Assembly: GCF_021869535.1 (NCBI RefSeq) | Contig: NW_026262734.1 | Coordinates: forward strand, 94,431,285 to 94,495,284 | DNA: 64,000 nucleotides | Reading direction: 5' to 3' | From: Mytilus californianus | Taxonomy: Eukaryota > Mollusca > Bivalvia > Mytilida > Mytilidae | Translations under genes and position numbers: made by a program | Notes under the pieces: generated by a model | Told to the model about the DNA's origin: nothing | The model's database searches: none | The model's input: only the letters and a program-made list of their open reading frames with translations | Shown: piece by piece, positions 26,301 to 37,400 of the stretch | Numbering within the stretch: position 1 is the first letter of the stretch | Layout of the letters: every line of letters begins with the position of its first letter

Positions 26301-29300
26301 TACAAGCGTCCGATATTTATGTAAATGCATTAAATGACTCTCTGGCAAGCCAATTTTATCCTAATCATTTTATTTTTGATTTATTTCAACCTATTCATTC
26401 ATTATAATCTTTGCAAATTATGAAAAAATGCGCCGGAAGACAAACACAGACATCGAAAAGAACAGAATGGTTGAGAAAATATTAAACTCCAATAATGTCA
26501 GCATACACAATTTTTATTATCATTGTGTTTATAAGAGTGCCAGCAACTTATAATTGAAAAATAAGTCAATTCGTTATGAGCAATAAATTATATATAATAC
26601 CGACGACATGAATACCTGATCAAGTAAAGCATCTATATAAAGCAGTAAGCTGTGATCTGGGCGTGATTGGTGTTTTTCCTCTTTTATCTGTAAACTGTGT
26701 CCATTGTGTTTTAGTTGTTGCCGAATTATTACTGCTTTTTTACTCAAATGGGTCAAAAATCTGTGTAAGAAGATATTAACATGCCCTTTAATGATTTTTT
26801 TTTACATGTACAACGTCACTGGTTAGTACTGTTTTGCCAAACGTATCATTATTATATTTATTACAACAGCTTGTAAGCAATATTTAAGATCTATCGGACT
26901 TGAAGAAAAGGATTATTTTTTCTAAAAATATGTGTAAGGCTACTTCGAATAACTGCTATGGTTGTTGTGTTCTCCTTGTAAATTGATAACTTATCATCAA
27001 AATGATATATACCAAATTCTATATAATTTGATACAGGGATTCTTTATATAATAATTTCAACCATGACAGGGTGTATTGACCCGCTCATCACATGAAATGT
27101 CAGGTAAACTAGCCAGAAACTCATGAATGGTGTATGCCCGGTGAATACCTGTTTAAATGTGTTTGGTTTAGTAATATGATAAATGCATTTAATTCCCACT
27201 CTCAAGACACGGACAAAAGGTTGCTTAACTACAACAAGGATGTTAGGATCAATAAATAATGATGTTCAAACGCTTAAAAGTTATAAATTAATTTATAGTT
27301 TTGCATCATAAAAGAAAAGTAAAAGAGATAAATGAATATTACATTAACATAACATACTGGAATGACACATATGCCTGACAATTATTTGCCCTGGTATTCA
27401 AAGGACCTGTTTTTTTTCCTCTTGGTTTATTACATCTAAAATAAACATGATAAAATTTAAACAAATATGCATCTTAACTTTATAGATAACCAAAGAGAAA
27501 AATGTTGTGCAATATTTCAGAAAATTCATAGTTCAATACGTTTAAAAGCTTTCGGAACTATCTGTTATTAAAGGCCATACTATAATTACTGTATAAACTA
27601 TAACACAAAACGTATATTATTGAAAAAAAGCAAGAGAATAACATACAACCAGAAGTCAAGATTATACAACTCATCTCTTTCAAAACTATACCAATATTAT
27701 TTTCTGTCACAAATGTATCTTTTAACTCAGCATTGTCTTGCAAAGTTGATATGCAAGATATGTAAATAGATTCTTTAAGAATGTTTACGATTGTTACTTA
27801 AGTTGTTCTCTTTTTCTATTTATTGTTTATTTGGAGAAAAACAAGAGTGAATTTATTTCAAGATAAAATTCCTTTATAGATTATCGACTTAGATGATTAA
27901 AGTTACCTTTCACACCTGTATTGCAATGTGGTTTTATTTGCTTTCCTGTGAATAAAATTCCCTGTGATTGTTATATCCATTAAATGCTTGGTTATGACGT
28001 CTTCGTTGTCCACTTCATTTCTGTTGAATGATAAGCAAAAACTGAAGCCAAAGTCACAAATGCTAGCTGATAAAACACAACAATATGTTTCAGTGTAATA
28101 GTGTGACCAAAAATTCATCCATATATTCAGAAACATTGGAAAGAGTTACACCATAGTATAATAGACTTAAATTGTCCCCCAAAAAATAGAGTTCTTAAAA
28201 ATGATCCCTTTGTTAATACAGTGATTTTTATATTTTGTAAGACTATTTGAAGTTCAGTAAAATTATTCTGAATAACAAACAGAGTTATTTTTCAATAATC
28301 TGAAGGTATATGTTTTGCTGTGATAGATATTTATTTTCTTTTAATTCTATTGAAACCATTAGGTCATAGGAAGAAGGTAGCATATAGAAATTAGTTGATT
28401 TCAAAACTATATATTTTCGATTAAAATAAAATTTCCCATACCTTAAACGTCTAACAATGCAATCAGTACCATTTTTCCGTTTTTTGATGAAGGTGGATCT
28501 CACAAACTCTACGAATGGCATATCTAGGGTAAGAAAAGCATATGTATTGCTATGTAGTAACACTAGTTTACTTGTTATAAATTTAAAAACAAATGATGAC
28601 ATCGATGAAAAATACCAACAAACGACCTCTGCACAATAAAATTAACGGTACCAATTTTCTTGCACCAGATGCGCATTTCGACAATACATGTCTCTTCAGT
28701 GATGCTCGTTGCCAAATTATTTGAAATCCAAAGCTTATATAAAAGATGAAGAGCTATAATCCAAAAGGTCCAAAAAGTATAGCCAAATCCGTGAAAGAAA
28801 TCAGAGCTTTGCATGAGGGAGATACATTCCTTAATTTATAATAATTTCTAATATTTTGTAACAGCAAATTTTAATAACACAAAAAAATAGTTGCATATAA
28901 TATATTTGAACGTTTCAACAGGCGCAAACCTGCACATTACACGTAAAACAGCAGTAAAACATTAAAAGAAAAGACGCACTATAAAAGCAAATAATGGAAA
29001 ATGGCTTAACTCTGACAAAACAATTAACGAGTTACAAAAAATACAATTATAAACACAGTATTAATACAATAATAAAACGCATTTGCAGTATAACATAGAC
29101 GTTACAGTTAATAATAAAAAAGGAGGACACATGATACAACTATTGCGACAAAATGACGTTAGATAAACCACTTTAAATTTCGCATGTAAAGTCAAATTTA
29201 AGTATAATAATTTTGTCGTTGGAAGTACGGAGAAATGGAAATAAAATGTGTTTTAAATGCATTGTTGACTTTCGAAAAGCCTTCGATAAAGTCATGCTCA

Positions 29301-32300
29301 TTGGTAGTATCTATAAACTGCAACTTTATAATACAACTAATTATTTTTTATAGAATATTGACGTCTATGTATACTAATGGTAGGTTATGTATAAAAGTGG
29401 ATGATAAAATGACTTTTACTTTTTATAATAAAATTGAGAATAAAAATGGGGAATGTGTCAAAGAGACAACAACCCGACCGTAGAAAAATACAACAGCAGA
29501 AGTTCACCAACAGGTCTTCAATGTAGCGAGAAATTCCTGCTAATTATAAGTTATTCAAATCATTTTAAAATCACTGATGATAAGTATGGCTAGTGAACAT
29601 TTCCGAAGGAACAATATTGTACCTTCAACATCATGTGTCATGTTATAGTTGCTGAGTTCTTCGTTGCACACATCAACAGGAATAAAAAGGTTATCATCAT
29701 TTGTTGCATGCTTATCATTCGTGTGGTGATCAAGTTTGCCACTGTCACCTAAAATTTGTTGTATAAACGTTACAATTAACAAAAAAACGTAATAATTTAT
29801 AATTAATACTAGTTTATCTGTTAAAATAAAGCTTTTTTGCATCTGAATGTATTTGCCAATTAGAAAAACTTTGCCTCTAATGCTGATTGATATCAATGCA
29901 GTAATTATGCAATCAAATTATGTAAAGTAAACTTATATAAATATCACATTTACAATACTTCCTTTAATATTTTTCTTTTTCAAAAACAGTCTACAGTGAA
30001 AAAACGTAAAACGATTTAAGGTAGATCATTACTGAATTTTTTTCTCAGACATAATTTTCTTATACATAGCCACAATTTAGTAGAAAATCAAAAGAAAAAG
30101 GGTGAAAATAAATCTCGTTTTCTTGCGAAAAATGGAAATTTCATTATCATTCCTTTAAAGAAAATTCACCAAATAAGTTATCTTCCGTTAATTAGCTCAG
30201 TTGACAAATTGAATCAAACAAAGACTGATAGCCGGTTTTTACAATAACACTTATTTTTTCAATGATATAATGCACTTATTTACATTTATCAAACAAGAGT
30301 TTTAAAAATGAATAGCATTTATGTCTCAAAATTTGCAGTTTTAAATAAAGAACTTTGTCGCTTGTGTGCTGCTATTTTACAATTCAAGATGGCGATATAC
30401 AGATATATAGTGATGATCTACCTAATTCAAAGATATAAGGCTTAAAAATGTGTTCCGTCTACGTAAGACTCATTAGGGTCGCTCCTATCGAAAATGTGAA
30501 AATGCCTAATGAAGAACAAAGTTAAAGTAAACTTATTTCATTTCGTTTTGCCAAAAACAATTTGATAAAATATCAAATATATAAATATGGACATTTTACT
30601 GATTCTATGGTATTTATCCCTTTCTGAGCACAATATTGATCAACATTTTACCAAACGTGGGTCATTTGATCGAAGTCCTTCCTTAGTCGAAATATAATAA
30701 TGACGACAAATATTTTGCTTTCCTCTGAATTTTATATAATGACGTCATTGGAATAGGTGATCATGCCCGATGAAGTCAGACAAGAAGAGCATGACTTTTT
30801 GTAAATAATCTAAACAAATTATCAAATTTTATTGGAATCATTAGATTAACAGATTCCACAACTATATCTCGTGTTATAAGATATTTCCCAACTATCAACC
30901 GTAGACATTATTTTTTTAACATAGATTTACATATGCGTTACTTTAAACTATAACTGTAAAGGTATCTCTTTATGAGAGATAATCATAAATTATATAATTT
31001 CTATTATCAGTTACCTTTTGGCTGGAGTGACTGGTAGTGGTTTTCGAAAATGTGCCCAAGAAGAATAGGATTACCGGAAAAACCATCACAACCAGTTACC
31101 CAAAGGACACTATCCTCATTATTGGTACTGGGAGCACTGGTGACAATAATTATGTCTCTCTGTAGCATTCTGGACATTCCAATGACCACAACATGGTCTG
31201 CGTACTCTCCATTCTGTAACATCCTGTCACAGTAGTCCGGAAAATTGTCTTCAACGAAGTTTTCTAATAACACAATGCCTTGACTGCCCTATTGATTGAA
31301 AGAAAGCTACTTACATAAGTCTTTATTAACTACTGTACATTGAAATTGATTAATACAAAACAAATACTTTTATAACTACATTTTATCAAAAATCATCATG
31401 ATCATAACATACATTTTTTATTTATTTTATTGTTTTTTGTCAATACCTATTATTTAGCATTGTACTATATTAACTGTAAATGATTTATTTAAACATCTGC
31501 AGAAAAAAGCATTCTGGTTGATATGAAAGTCTTAACTGATGCTTATTCTTTTATCAGTTTGTAAATCTTTAAATATTAAATTGCATTAATCACAGGTATT
31601 ACGGGCAGTTACGTCAATTCCAAATTAATATTCTGTCGGAAGTAGTTTTGATGGTATTTGTGTGTTAATAGCTTCTTAACTGATTTAAATCATATATTTA
31701 AGTTGTGCTGATGCGCCACTAACGTTGCCAACGGTTCTGATTTGTCCCCTGAAAACATGTCCAACTAATTCTTTATGTTTCTGTCCATGGAGGAGTTTGA
31801 TAATTAGTGAATGTATTTAACAAGTTAATTAGTTTACCTCAAAACTAGGATGTGTTGATATGTAGTTTACAACATTTGTTCTTAATTGTTCGGGAGCAAT
31901 AACGTCTGCGCCAATTCTATCTAGCTGGCATGTGATTGCTTCAAAAAAACAATTCCCATTCCCTGGTGTTTGACCTCTGTATTCTAAGCCATGGGATGAA
32001 CAGTTCCTCTTAAGTCTCTCAACTATTAATGTTTGTTCCTCGTTTGAAGCTATGGATTGCTTTATAGCAATTTGTAGTTCATCAGGTGTTTGGAATGATT
32101 TCCCTTAATATTAGAATATAAGGTTAAAATTTCTTCACTTCAAATTTACAGCTAAATGACATTGTTTATACATACTTATGTGTATTCAATTGTAATAAAA
32201 CGTATCATTGAAAATATTACTTGTTTATTCAGGGATCATTTGACAGATTTGTTAAGAGTGATATGATTCTGGGTAAACTCTGAATTTTACAATAAAATTT

Positions 32301-34090
32301 GAATTATGATTCTTTCATTTCTTTGTGAGGTTGTTGACATTCACCTCTTTAGAATTATAAATTAACTTTTTCAGACCTTCTGCTCTGAAATATTTGTATC
32401 ACAGAAGTCTGACATTTTTGGCTATTCATAAATTTATTCAAAAACAATATTTGACTTTGTTATTCATGATTATTGAAAGCTATGATAATATGCTGGTGGT
32501 TGACTGGTTTTGTGTAAATTATTTTGTTTTGAATTAAACAAATAAAATGAAGATACAGAGCCAAAAACATTCTAAAATTTGAATGATGGCAGCAGCTAGA
32601 TGCATGTAATTGGTATTGACATTTTGTTTTAGAAAATGTGTGTGTAGGTGTGTATGTGTGTTGGTGTGTTGGTGTGTGTATGTGTGTTGGTGTGTTGGTG
32701 TGTATGTGGGTGTGCTGGTATGTGTGTGTGGGGAGGTAAAAATTTGATATGAATCCTTTCTTTTTACTAATAAAGGGCATCATAAGAAAATTGAAATAAA
32801 ACACTGATCAGTATTAAGTGAACTGCCAAAGTGTGTTATGTACACTAGTTTTTAGATAATAAACAAATGATAAAGTAAGGAATAAACCGCAAACCAATTC
32901 CGTGGAATGATGTTTGTCTTGTTCCCGATTTTGTGTTTATTGTCGTGGCTTTGTCAATTTGGTTATGACAAGTGGATTTGATTAAGTGCCTTTTGAATTT
33001 TCTGTTTTTCAGTTTCCAATTTGCGTGCCAACAGATATATTCAACTACAAAAGTCTACAGTATTAACATAAAAATAACACTACTGTGTTATAAATGTATA
33101 TCTATAATATAATACAGATAAAGAAATAAATCACCTGATGCTAAGCATATCTTTTCTTTCATCTCATTTGCTTTTTCTGTTAAGGTTTGTGCGTGGCGAA
33201 GAATATACTGTTTTGAATTTGTATCACATGCTAAAATGGTAGGGAAATATAATATTTGTGCGTGTAATTTCCTAGAATAAATCATATTTTTTCAATTTGC
33301 ATATGTACACAAAAAAACAAAAACAGTAACAATTTTCGATTTGTTGGAATAAGATACTAATTTTGAAACACTTTTAAAAAAAATATATACGCAGTCGCTG
33401 AGCCATTACAAATTGGCCAAGGATAATTGATCGTAGCTGAATAAAGTTTTAAAAAATGAAGAGCATATTATCCATGCCATCGGTCGTTGTAAAATATTTA
33501 GCATAAAAGGTCAATCCGTGGTAAAATCAGTATAAATTCAAGCCTAAATGAATTATTTCTCAATTGTATGATCTAAACAGCGTAATCTATACAATACTGT
33601 ATGAAAAATATCACGACATTTGTGGCGGTTTGGGCATAAATGAGAAAACACAATTCATACCCAATTCTCTGGCTTTTTTCTCCAAAGAGGTTGCCTCAAT
33701 ATATATGGCTTCAATCTGTTTTTTAACTTCTTCCTTTTCTTCATGTCGCAATTCATGGAGGTCTTCCAAATTAAAGTTTTCCAAACCTGTAAGATATGGA
33801 AATGGCGGAATAAATAACGATGTTTCAAATATACACCGCGATAATGTATCATAATTTGACATTCCTTAACTATAATTTTGGAATTTGTGCAGTTTTTCTA
33901 GTTTTTGAAGTATTTGATTTGTACTATCAACCCTACGTTTCGAATTCTGATTTTAGGAATTGAATATTGGTCTTAATATGACCTCTACTATGATTAATGA
34001 AATAATTATGTTTGAAACTGTAACCATTACCTTCAAAATCGCCTGTTACACCTGTCATATTTCCTCTATTTAATTCACGAACAAAAAACC
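19905..34090 (-). CDS. UIM-OTU-zinc finger-MULE transposase-SWIM fusion gene (20 exons)
   Basis: Twenty exons on the - strand, listed separately below, join with 19 in-phase AG/GT junctions into 999 codons and TAA. Order of domains: Glu/Lys-rich coiled coil (residues ~20-95), ubiquitin-interacting motif (~99-112), OTU cysteine protease (~130-280), FAR1/WRKY-GCM1-type CCHH zinc finger (~370-440), MULE transposase core (~515-790), SWIM zinc finger (~860-880) and a second SWIM-like motif (~925). The transposase catalytic residues are present: D at 24233-24235, D at 23223-23225, C-W-F-H after it, and E at 21862-21864. No premature stop is seen. A start is possible at ATG 34056-34058, or upstream beyond the satellite block. 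MULE proteins are nuclear DNA-binding recombinases; OTU domains cleave ubiquitin. Either an intron-rich transposon or a domesticated gene. Confidence 0.85.
20809..21035 (-). CDS. Exon: post-transposase helix and first half of SWIM finger
   Basis: Acceptor AATTTTAG, donor GTATTT. Begins Y-L-D-E-L-A-K-I-G and ends N-E-V-C-N-C-P-A-A-T-T-R, the C-x-C half of the SWIM motif. An intron splits the finger in its loop. Confidence 0.85.
21243..21344 (-). CDS. Exon: MULE transposase C-terminal helix
   Basis: Acceptor TTTTCAG, donor GTAAGT. Encodes F-F-L-G-M-K-Y-H-F-L-G-G-Y-A-N-S-R, the segment that follows the catalytic Glu helix in MULE transposases. Confidence 0.85.
21860..22029 (-). CDS. Exon: MULE transposase catalytic Glu
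   Basis: Acceptor TTCATTAG, donor GTTATT. Contains W-G-C-R-W-A-N-Y-G-R and T-N-N-L-V-E-R, the W...TNN-x2-E signature carrying the third catalytic residue (GAA at 21862-21864). Confidence 0.87.
22696..22806 (-). CDS. Exon: MULE transposase insertion helices
   Basis: Phase 0 in and out, ATTTACAG/GTAATC. Encodes A-V-Y-R-F-L-N-K-K-E, then a His-containing loop and K-K-V-I-D-Y-I-R-T-M. It lies between the C-x2-H motif and the catalytic Glu exon, as expected for the all-helical insertion. Confidence 0.82.
23142..23238 (-). CDS. Exon: MULE transposase second Asp and C-x2-H motif
   Basis: Acceptor TTTACTAG, donor GTATTA. Encodes F-M-V-D-R-D-T-K-E and, near the end, L-L-C-W-F-H-V-L-Q. These are the second catalytic Asp (GAC at 23223-23225) and the C-x2-H motif diagnostic of Mutator-like transposases. 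Confidence 0.88.
23936..24110 (-). CDS. Exon: MULE transposase core strands
   Basis: Acceptor TTTTAAG, donor GTTTGT. Encodes Y-G-Y-S-F-Y-A-L-V-A-R-D, then P-L-S-Y-C-I-S and a helix K-I-F-L-R-S-L-K, the RNase-H-fold strands between the first and second catalytic Asp. Confidence 0.85.
24220..24310 (-). CDS. Exon: MULE transposase first catalytic Asp
   Basis: The acceptor GAGTACAG at 24311-24312 was chosen because it keeps phase with the previous exon; the nearby TTGTAG does not. Encodes P-L-V-I-I-Y-Q-N-E-A and V-V-F-L-D-A-T-Y-K-G, with the first catalytic Asp at 24233-24235. Confidence 0.83.
24827..24890 (-). CDS. Exon: pre-catalytic segment of MULE transposase
   Basis: The acceptor ATGCTGTAG is the only one that keeps an open frame. 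Encodes R-A-M-H-T-N-T-E-G-R-D-N-F-L-P-R-I-E-R. 64 nt, donor GTAATT. Confidence 0.75.
25030..25700 (-). repeat. Degenerate GGTNACC satellite copies in intron
   Basis: Scattered motifs such as 'accagaggttaccaaagtct', GTGACC and GGTAACC with ~36-40-base spacing, oriented like the right-hand array. Open frames through it are not supported as genes. Confidence 0.5.
25735..25880 (+). mobile_element. Mytilus-type interspersed repeat fragment
   Basis: Includes 'aactataggtcaccatacgg' and 'atggtatgattaccaatgag', matching sequence at 63.58-63.70 kb. It is preceded by a short direct duplication of a ~45-bp piece at 25690-25780. Confidence 0.6.
25953..26092 (-). CDS. Exon: linker between zinc finger and transposase core
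   Basis: Acceptor TCAATAG, donor GTATCA. Encodes E-I-L-C-K-A-W-K-W-A-R-D-Q-G and Y-Y-L-T-P-V-D-I-K-N-I, a helical, winged-helix-like linker typical upstream of MULE cores. The following intron (24891-25952) contains degenerate copies of the 36-bp satellite and one Mytilus-type repeat. Confidence 0.8.
26616..26760 (-). CDS. Exon: His pair of the CCHH zinc finger
   Basis: Acceptor CTTACACAG, donor GTATTC. Contains I-R-Q-Q-L-K-H-N-G-H-S-L, the H-x2-H end of a FAR1/WRKY-GCM1-type finger, then a Lys/Glu stretch and a Leu-rich helix. Confidence 0.8.
27358..27435 (-). CDS. Exon: second Cys of the CCHH zinc finger
   Basis: Acceptor ATTTTAG, donor GTATGT. Encodes C-N-K-P-R-G-K-K-T-G and A-N-N-C-Q-A-Y-V-S-F; the N-C-Q-A matches the (G/N)C-x-A element of FAR1-like fingers. 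Confidence 0.8.
27907..28020 (-). CDS. Exon: start of the CCHH zinc finger
   Basis: Acceptor TTCAACAG, donor GTAACT. Encodes N-E-V-D-N-E-D-V-I-T-K-H-L and ends T-T-L-Q-Y-R-C-E-R, supplying the first Cys of the finger. Confidence 0.8.
28442..28523 (-). CDS. Exon: basic linker before the zinc finger
   Basis: Acceptor TACCCTAG, donor GTATGG. Encodes D-M-P-F-V-E-F-V-R-S-T-F-I-K-K-R-K-N-G. No domain on its own. Confidence 0.7.
28600..28820 (+). mobile_element. Interspersed repeat in intron
   Basis: Runs from 'caccagatgcgcatttcgac' through 'agtgatgctcgttgcc' to 'gaaatcagagctttgcat', recognised by memory as a frequent mussel repeat. Non-coding. Confidence 0.45.
29249..29440 (+). pseudogene. LINE reverse-transcriptase fragment
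   Basis: The frame starting at 29249 reads C-F-K-C-I-V-D-F-R-K-A-F-D-K-V, the V-D-F-x-K-A-F-D motif of non-LTR reverse transcriptases, then breaks at a stop. A second frame continues L-T-S-M-Y-T-N-G-R. Frameshifted relic inside an intron, followed at 29440-29540 by a Mytilus-type repeat. Confidence 0.6.
29623..29748 (-). CDS. Exon: Asp/Asn-rich linker after OTU
   Basis: Acceptor AATTTTAG, donor GTACAA. Encodes a hydrophilic stretch (H-T-N-D-K-H-A-T-N-D-D-N) and F-I-P-V-D-V-C-N-E-E-L. In phase with both neighbours. Confidence 0.72.
30016..30424. mobile_element. MITE with AGGTAGATCAT terminal inverted repeats
   Basis: Left end TTAAGGTAGATCATTAC and right end GTGATGATCTACCTAATT form imperfect inverted termini of about 14 bp around 405 bp of non-coding sequence, with TTAA at the left edge. 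Lies in the intron between the OTU exons and the linker exon. Confidence 0.6.
31015..31288 (-). CDS. Exon: OTU domain, catalytic His half
   Basis: Acceptor TCAATAG, donor GTAACT. Encodes Y-C-D-R-M-L-Q-N-G-E-Y-A-D-H, then R-D-I-I-I-V-T-S, P-I-L-L-G-H-I and E-N-H-Y-Q-S-L-Q-P. This is the M-x3-G-x(W/Y)-(G/A)-D, R-x-I-x(I/V) and H-Y-x-S succession of OTU proteases, with the catalytic His retained. Confidence 0.87.
31838..32103 (-). CDS. Exon: UIM and OTU catalytic-Cys half
   Basis: Acceptor ATATTAAG, donor GTAAAC. Residues P-D-E-L-Q-I-A-I-K-Q-S-I-A-S fit the UIM pattern acidic-hydrophobic-x2-A-x3-S. Then Y-R-G-Q-T-P-G-N-G-N-C-F-F-E-A-I carries the OTU nucleophile Cys (TGT at 31949-31951). The usual Asp of D-G-N-C is Asn here. 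Confidence 0.87.
32636..32740 (+). repeat. TG-rich microsatellite
   Basis: Interrupted (TGTG/TGTA/TTGG)n run, about 100 bp, in the intron upstream of the UIM-OTU exon. Confidence 0.8.
33135..33230 (-). CDS. Exon: coiled-coil second half
   Basis: Acceptor CCATTTTAG, donor GTGATT. Encodes C-D-T-N-S-K-Q-Y-I-L-R-H-A-Q and E-K-A-N-E-M-K-E-K-I, helical. In phase with the UIM exon. Confidence 0.75.
33661..33786 (-). CDS. Exon: coiled-coil first half
   Basis: Acceptor TCTTACAG, donor GTATGA. Encodes L-E-N-F-N-L-E-D-L-H-E-L-R and E-E-K-E-E-V-K-K-Q-I-E-A-I, a Glu/Lys helix. The frame stays open upstream to an ATG at 33860-33862, so an alternative first exon is possible. Confidence 0.75.
34031..34090 (-). 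CDS. First visible exon of the OTU-MULE gene
   Basis: Bounded by CATTACAG and GTAATG, 60 nt. Encodes F-F-V-R-E-L-N-R-G-N-M-T-G-V-T-G-D-F-E. The Met (34056-34058) could be the start; if so the upstream acceptor is irrelevant. Otherwise exons lie beyond the satellite. Confidence 0.6.
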
Positions 34091-34479
34091 CTGTAATGAG
34101 AATGTGAAATATATCATATTTATTTTTAAAATGTCAACAAAATCTTTTTTTTTATTAATTGTATATAACCGGAGAAACCATGAGACCCCTTAAAAGTCAT
34201 ATAATTATATATAGGATGAACAGATTTAACCAAAATGAATTGCAGTTCAGGGTAATAAGAGGTTGCCTAAGACATTATTTGCGTCAGATTACCAAAAGTA
34301 AATAAATTATAGGATGGGTATCCAGAGATATCCATAATCATTATCTGTTTATGATGAGCAATATTCATATTCAATATAAATGTTGCGGGAAGTGTTAACC
34401 AAATTTAACATCTGGATAGTGTGAAACGAGATAATCGATGCCAATAAAGATTCATTAATTATGAATTGTGACCAGAACC

Positions 34480-37400
34480 TAAAGTTAATACCTGTGTATG
34501 GTGACCAAAGGTAACCACATTCCAAATCTGTAAAGGGTGACCAGAGGTAATTTAAGTAAATATATGTATACGATGACCGGAGGTAATCTCATTCAATAAT
34601 ATGAAAGGGTTACCCAATTCGAAATCTGTGTAGGGGGGCCAGAGGTAAACATATTTAATATCTGTGTAGAATGACCTGAGTTAACCACATTCAATACCAT
34701 ATTCAAAGTTTTGGTTGGGTGACCAGAGGTCACCCTATTCAATATCTTTGTAGGGTGACCAGAGGTAACCATATTCAATATCTTTGGAGGGTGACCAGAG
34801 GTAACCATATTTAAAGTTTTGGTTGGGTGACCAGAAGTAACCTTGTTCAATATATGTGTAGGGTGACCAGAGGTAACCATATTCAAAGTTTTGGTTGGGT
34901 GACCAGAGGTAACCTTATTCAATATCTGTGTAGGGTGACCAGAGGTAACCATATTCAAAGTTTTGGTTGGGTGACCAGAGGTCACCCTATTCAATATCTT
35001 TGTAGGGTGACCAGAGGTAACCATATTCAATATCTTTGGAGGGTGACCAGAGGTAACCACATTCATCATCTTGGCAGTGTGACCAGAGATTACCAAAATA
35101 AACAGCTTACTAGTAGATTTAATAAAGGTATCTACATTCAATATTTATGTATGGTGTCTAAAGATAAATAACTTTATATCTGTGTATGGCGACCCGAGGT
35201 TACCACATTCAAAAAAGGCAATTGCTATATATATATATGTGTGTGTTGACAATGGCAACATAATTCAATGTATGTGTACAGCGACCAGAAGTTGCTATAT
35301 TAATTATAAAAGAAGCGCAAAAGTGTGAACCGGGATAACAGATGCTAACCAAATACATTATTTATGAATTGTAACCATAGGTAACATAAGCCAATTTATT
35401 GTAGGTTGACCAGAGGTTACCATGTTCAATATCTGTGAAGAGTAACAAGAGATAACCATACTCAATATTTTGTAGGGTGACCAGAAGTAACCACATTCAA
35501 TATCTTTTTAGATGACAAAAAAAAACCATATCCAATATCTTTGTTAGGTGACCAGAGGTAACCATATTCAAAGTTTTGGTAAGGTGACCAGAGGTTACCA
35601 TGTTCAAAATATGTGTAGGGTGACCAGAGGTAACCATAGTCAATATATGTGTAGGGAGACCAGAGGTTACCACATATAATATCTTTTTAGGTGACCAAAG
35701 ATAACCATATGCAATATCTTTGTAAAGTGACCAGAGGTAACCTTATTCAATATTTGTGTAGGGTGACCAGAGGTAACCATATTTAAAGTTCTGGTTGGGT
35801 GACCAGAAGTAACCTTATTCAATATATGTGTAGGGTGACCAGAGGTAACCATATTCAAAGTTTTGGTTGGGTGACCAGAGGTAACCTTATTCAATATCTG
35901 TGTAGGGTGACCAGAGGTTACCATATTCAAAGTTTTGGTTGGGTGACCAGAGGTCACCCTATTCAATATCTTAGTAGGGTGACCAGAGGTAACCATATTC
36001 AAAGTTTTGGTTTATTGAACAGAAATAACCTTATTCAATATATGTGTAGGGTGACCAGAGGTAACCATATTCAAAGTTTTGGTTGGGTGACCAGAGGTAA
36101 CCATATTCAATATCTTTGGAGGGTGACCAGAGGTAACCACATTCATCATCTTGGCAGTGTGACCAGAGATTACCAAAATAAACAGCTTACTAGTAGGTTT
36201 AATAAAGGTATCTACATTCAATATTTAAGTATGGTGTCTAAAGATAAATAACTTTATATCTGTGTATGGCGACCCGAGGTTACCACATTCAAAAAAGGCA
36301 ATTGCTATATATATATGTGTGTGTTGACAATGGCAATATAATTCAATGTATGTGTACAGCGACCAGAAGTTGCTATATTAATTATAAAAGTAGCGCAAAA
36401 GTGTGAACCGGGATAACAGATGCTAACCAAATTCATTATTTATGAATTGTAACCATAGGTAATATAAGCCAATTTATTGTAGGTTGACCAGAGGTAACCA
36501 TTTTCAATATCTGTAATTGTTTACCAGAGGTTACCTTTTTCAATATTTGTGTACGTTGATCAGAGGTTACCACGTTCAATTTATGACCGAAGTTTACAAA
36601 ATTAAATATTTAAGTAGGCTAACTATAGGTAACCAAATTAAATATTTATGCACGGTGACTAGAGGTAATCAAGTTTTCTATCTGTGTAAGATAAGAGGTA
36701 ACCACATTCAAAATATGTGAAGGGTGACCAGAGGTAACCCAATTCAGTATTTGTGTAGGGTAATTTGAGGTATTTAAAGTTCATATATGTATAGGGTGAC
36801 CAGAGGTCACCAAATTCAATATTTTAGTAATTTATGTATGATTAATCATATTAAAACTCTTGCACAGTCATCAGTACATTTTCATTATTACCGGACTTAA
36901 GAAAGAACTCACACGATGGGAGCGTTCAAGACATGATTAAGAAGATTCCTGTTGTTCCTTACTTTTTTAATGTTGTTGTAAATTTCTTTTGATATATCTG
37001 TTTACTCCTTGGTTTTGATTGTATTTGTCTTAGTAGGGTGACCAGAGATTACCAAAATCAAGACATATTTAGGGTAACAAGAGGTAGTTAAAGCCAGTAT
37101 ATAGGTTTTGAAACCGAACATAACTCAATTAAAAGTATTTGAAAGATGTCCAGATATAACCGTGATCATTATCTGTGTAGGATGGCAAGTTTATAACTAA
37201 TTCAAACATCTGTGTTGGGTGACCAGAGGTTTCCATATTCAGTATATGTGAAGGGTGACCAGAGGTAACCATATGCAATATCTTTGTAAAATGACTAGAG
37301 GTAACCTGATTCAATATATGTGTAGGGTGACCAGAAAGAACCATATTCAAAATTTTGGTAGGGTGACCAGAGGTCACCATATTCAATATCTTTGTAGGGT

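Noticed and set aside
34593-36002. Open frames of 110-180 codons on both strands reading repeats such as V-T-S-G-H-P-T-K-I-L-N
   Set aside because: They follow the 36-bp satellite, whose period is a multiple of three and which lacks in-frame stops; no splice or start context supports translation. The same applies to 4139-4510, 13316-13582, 13681-13887 and 37129-37497.
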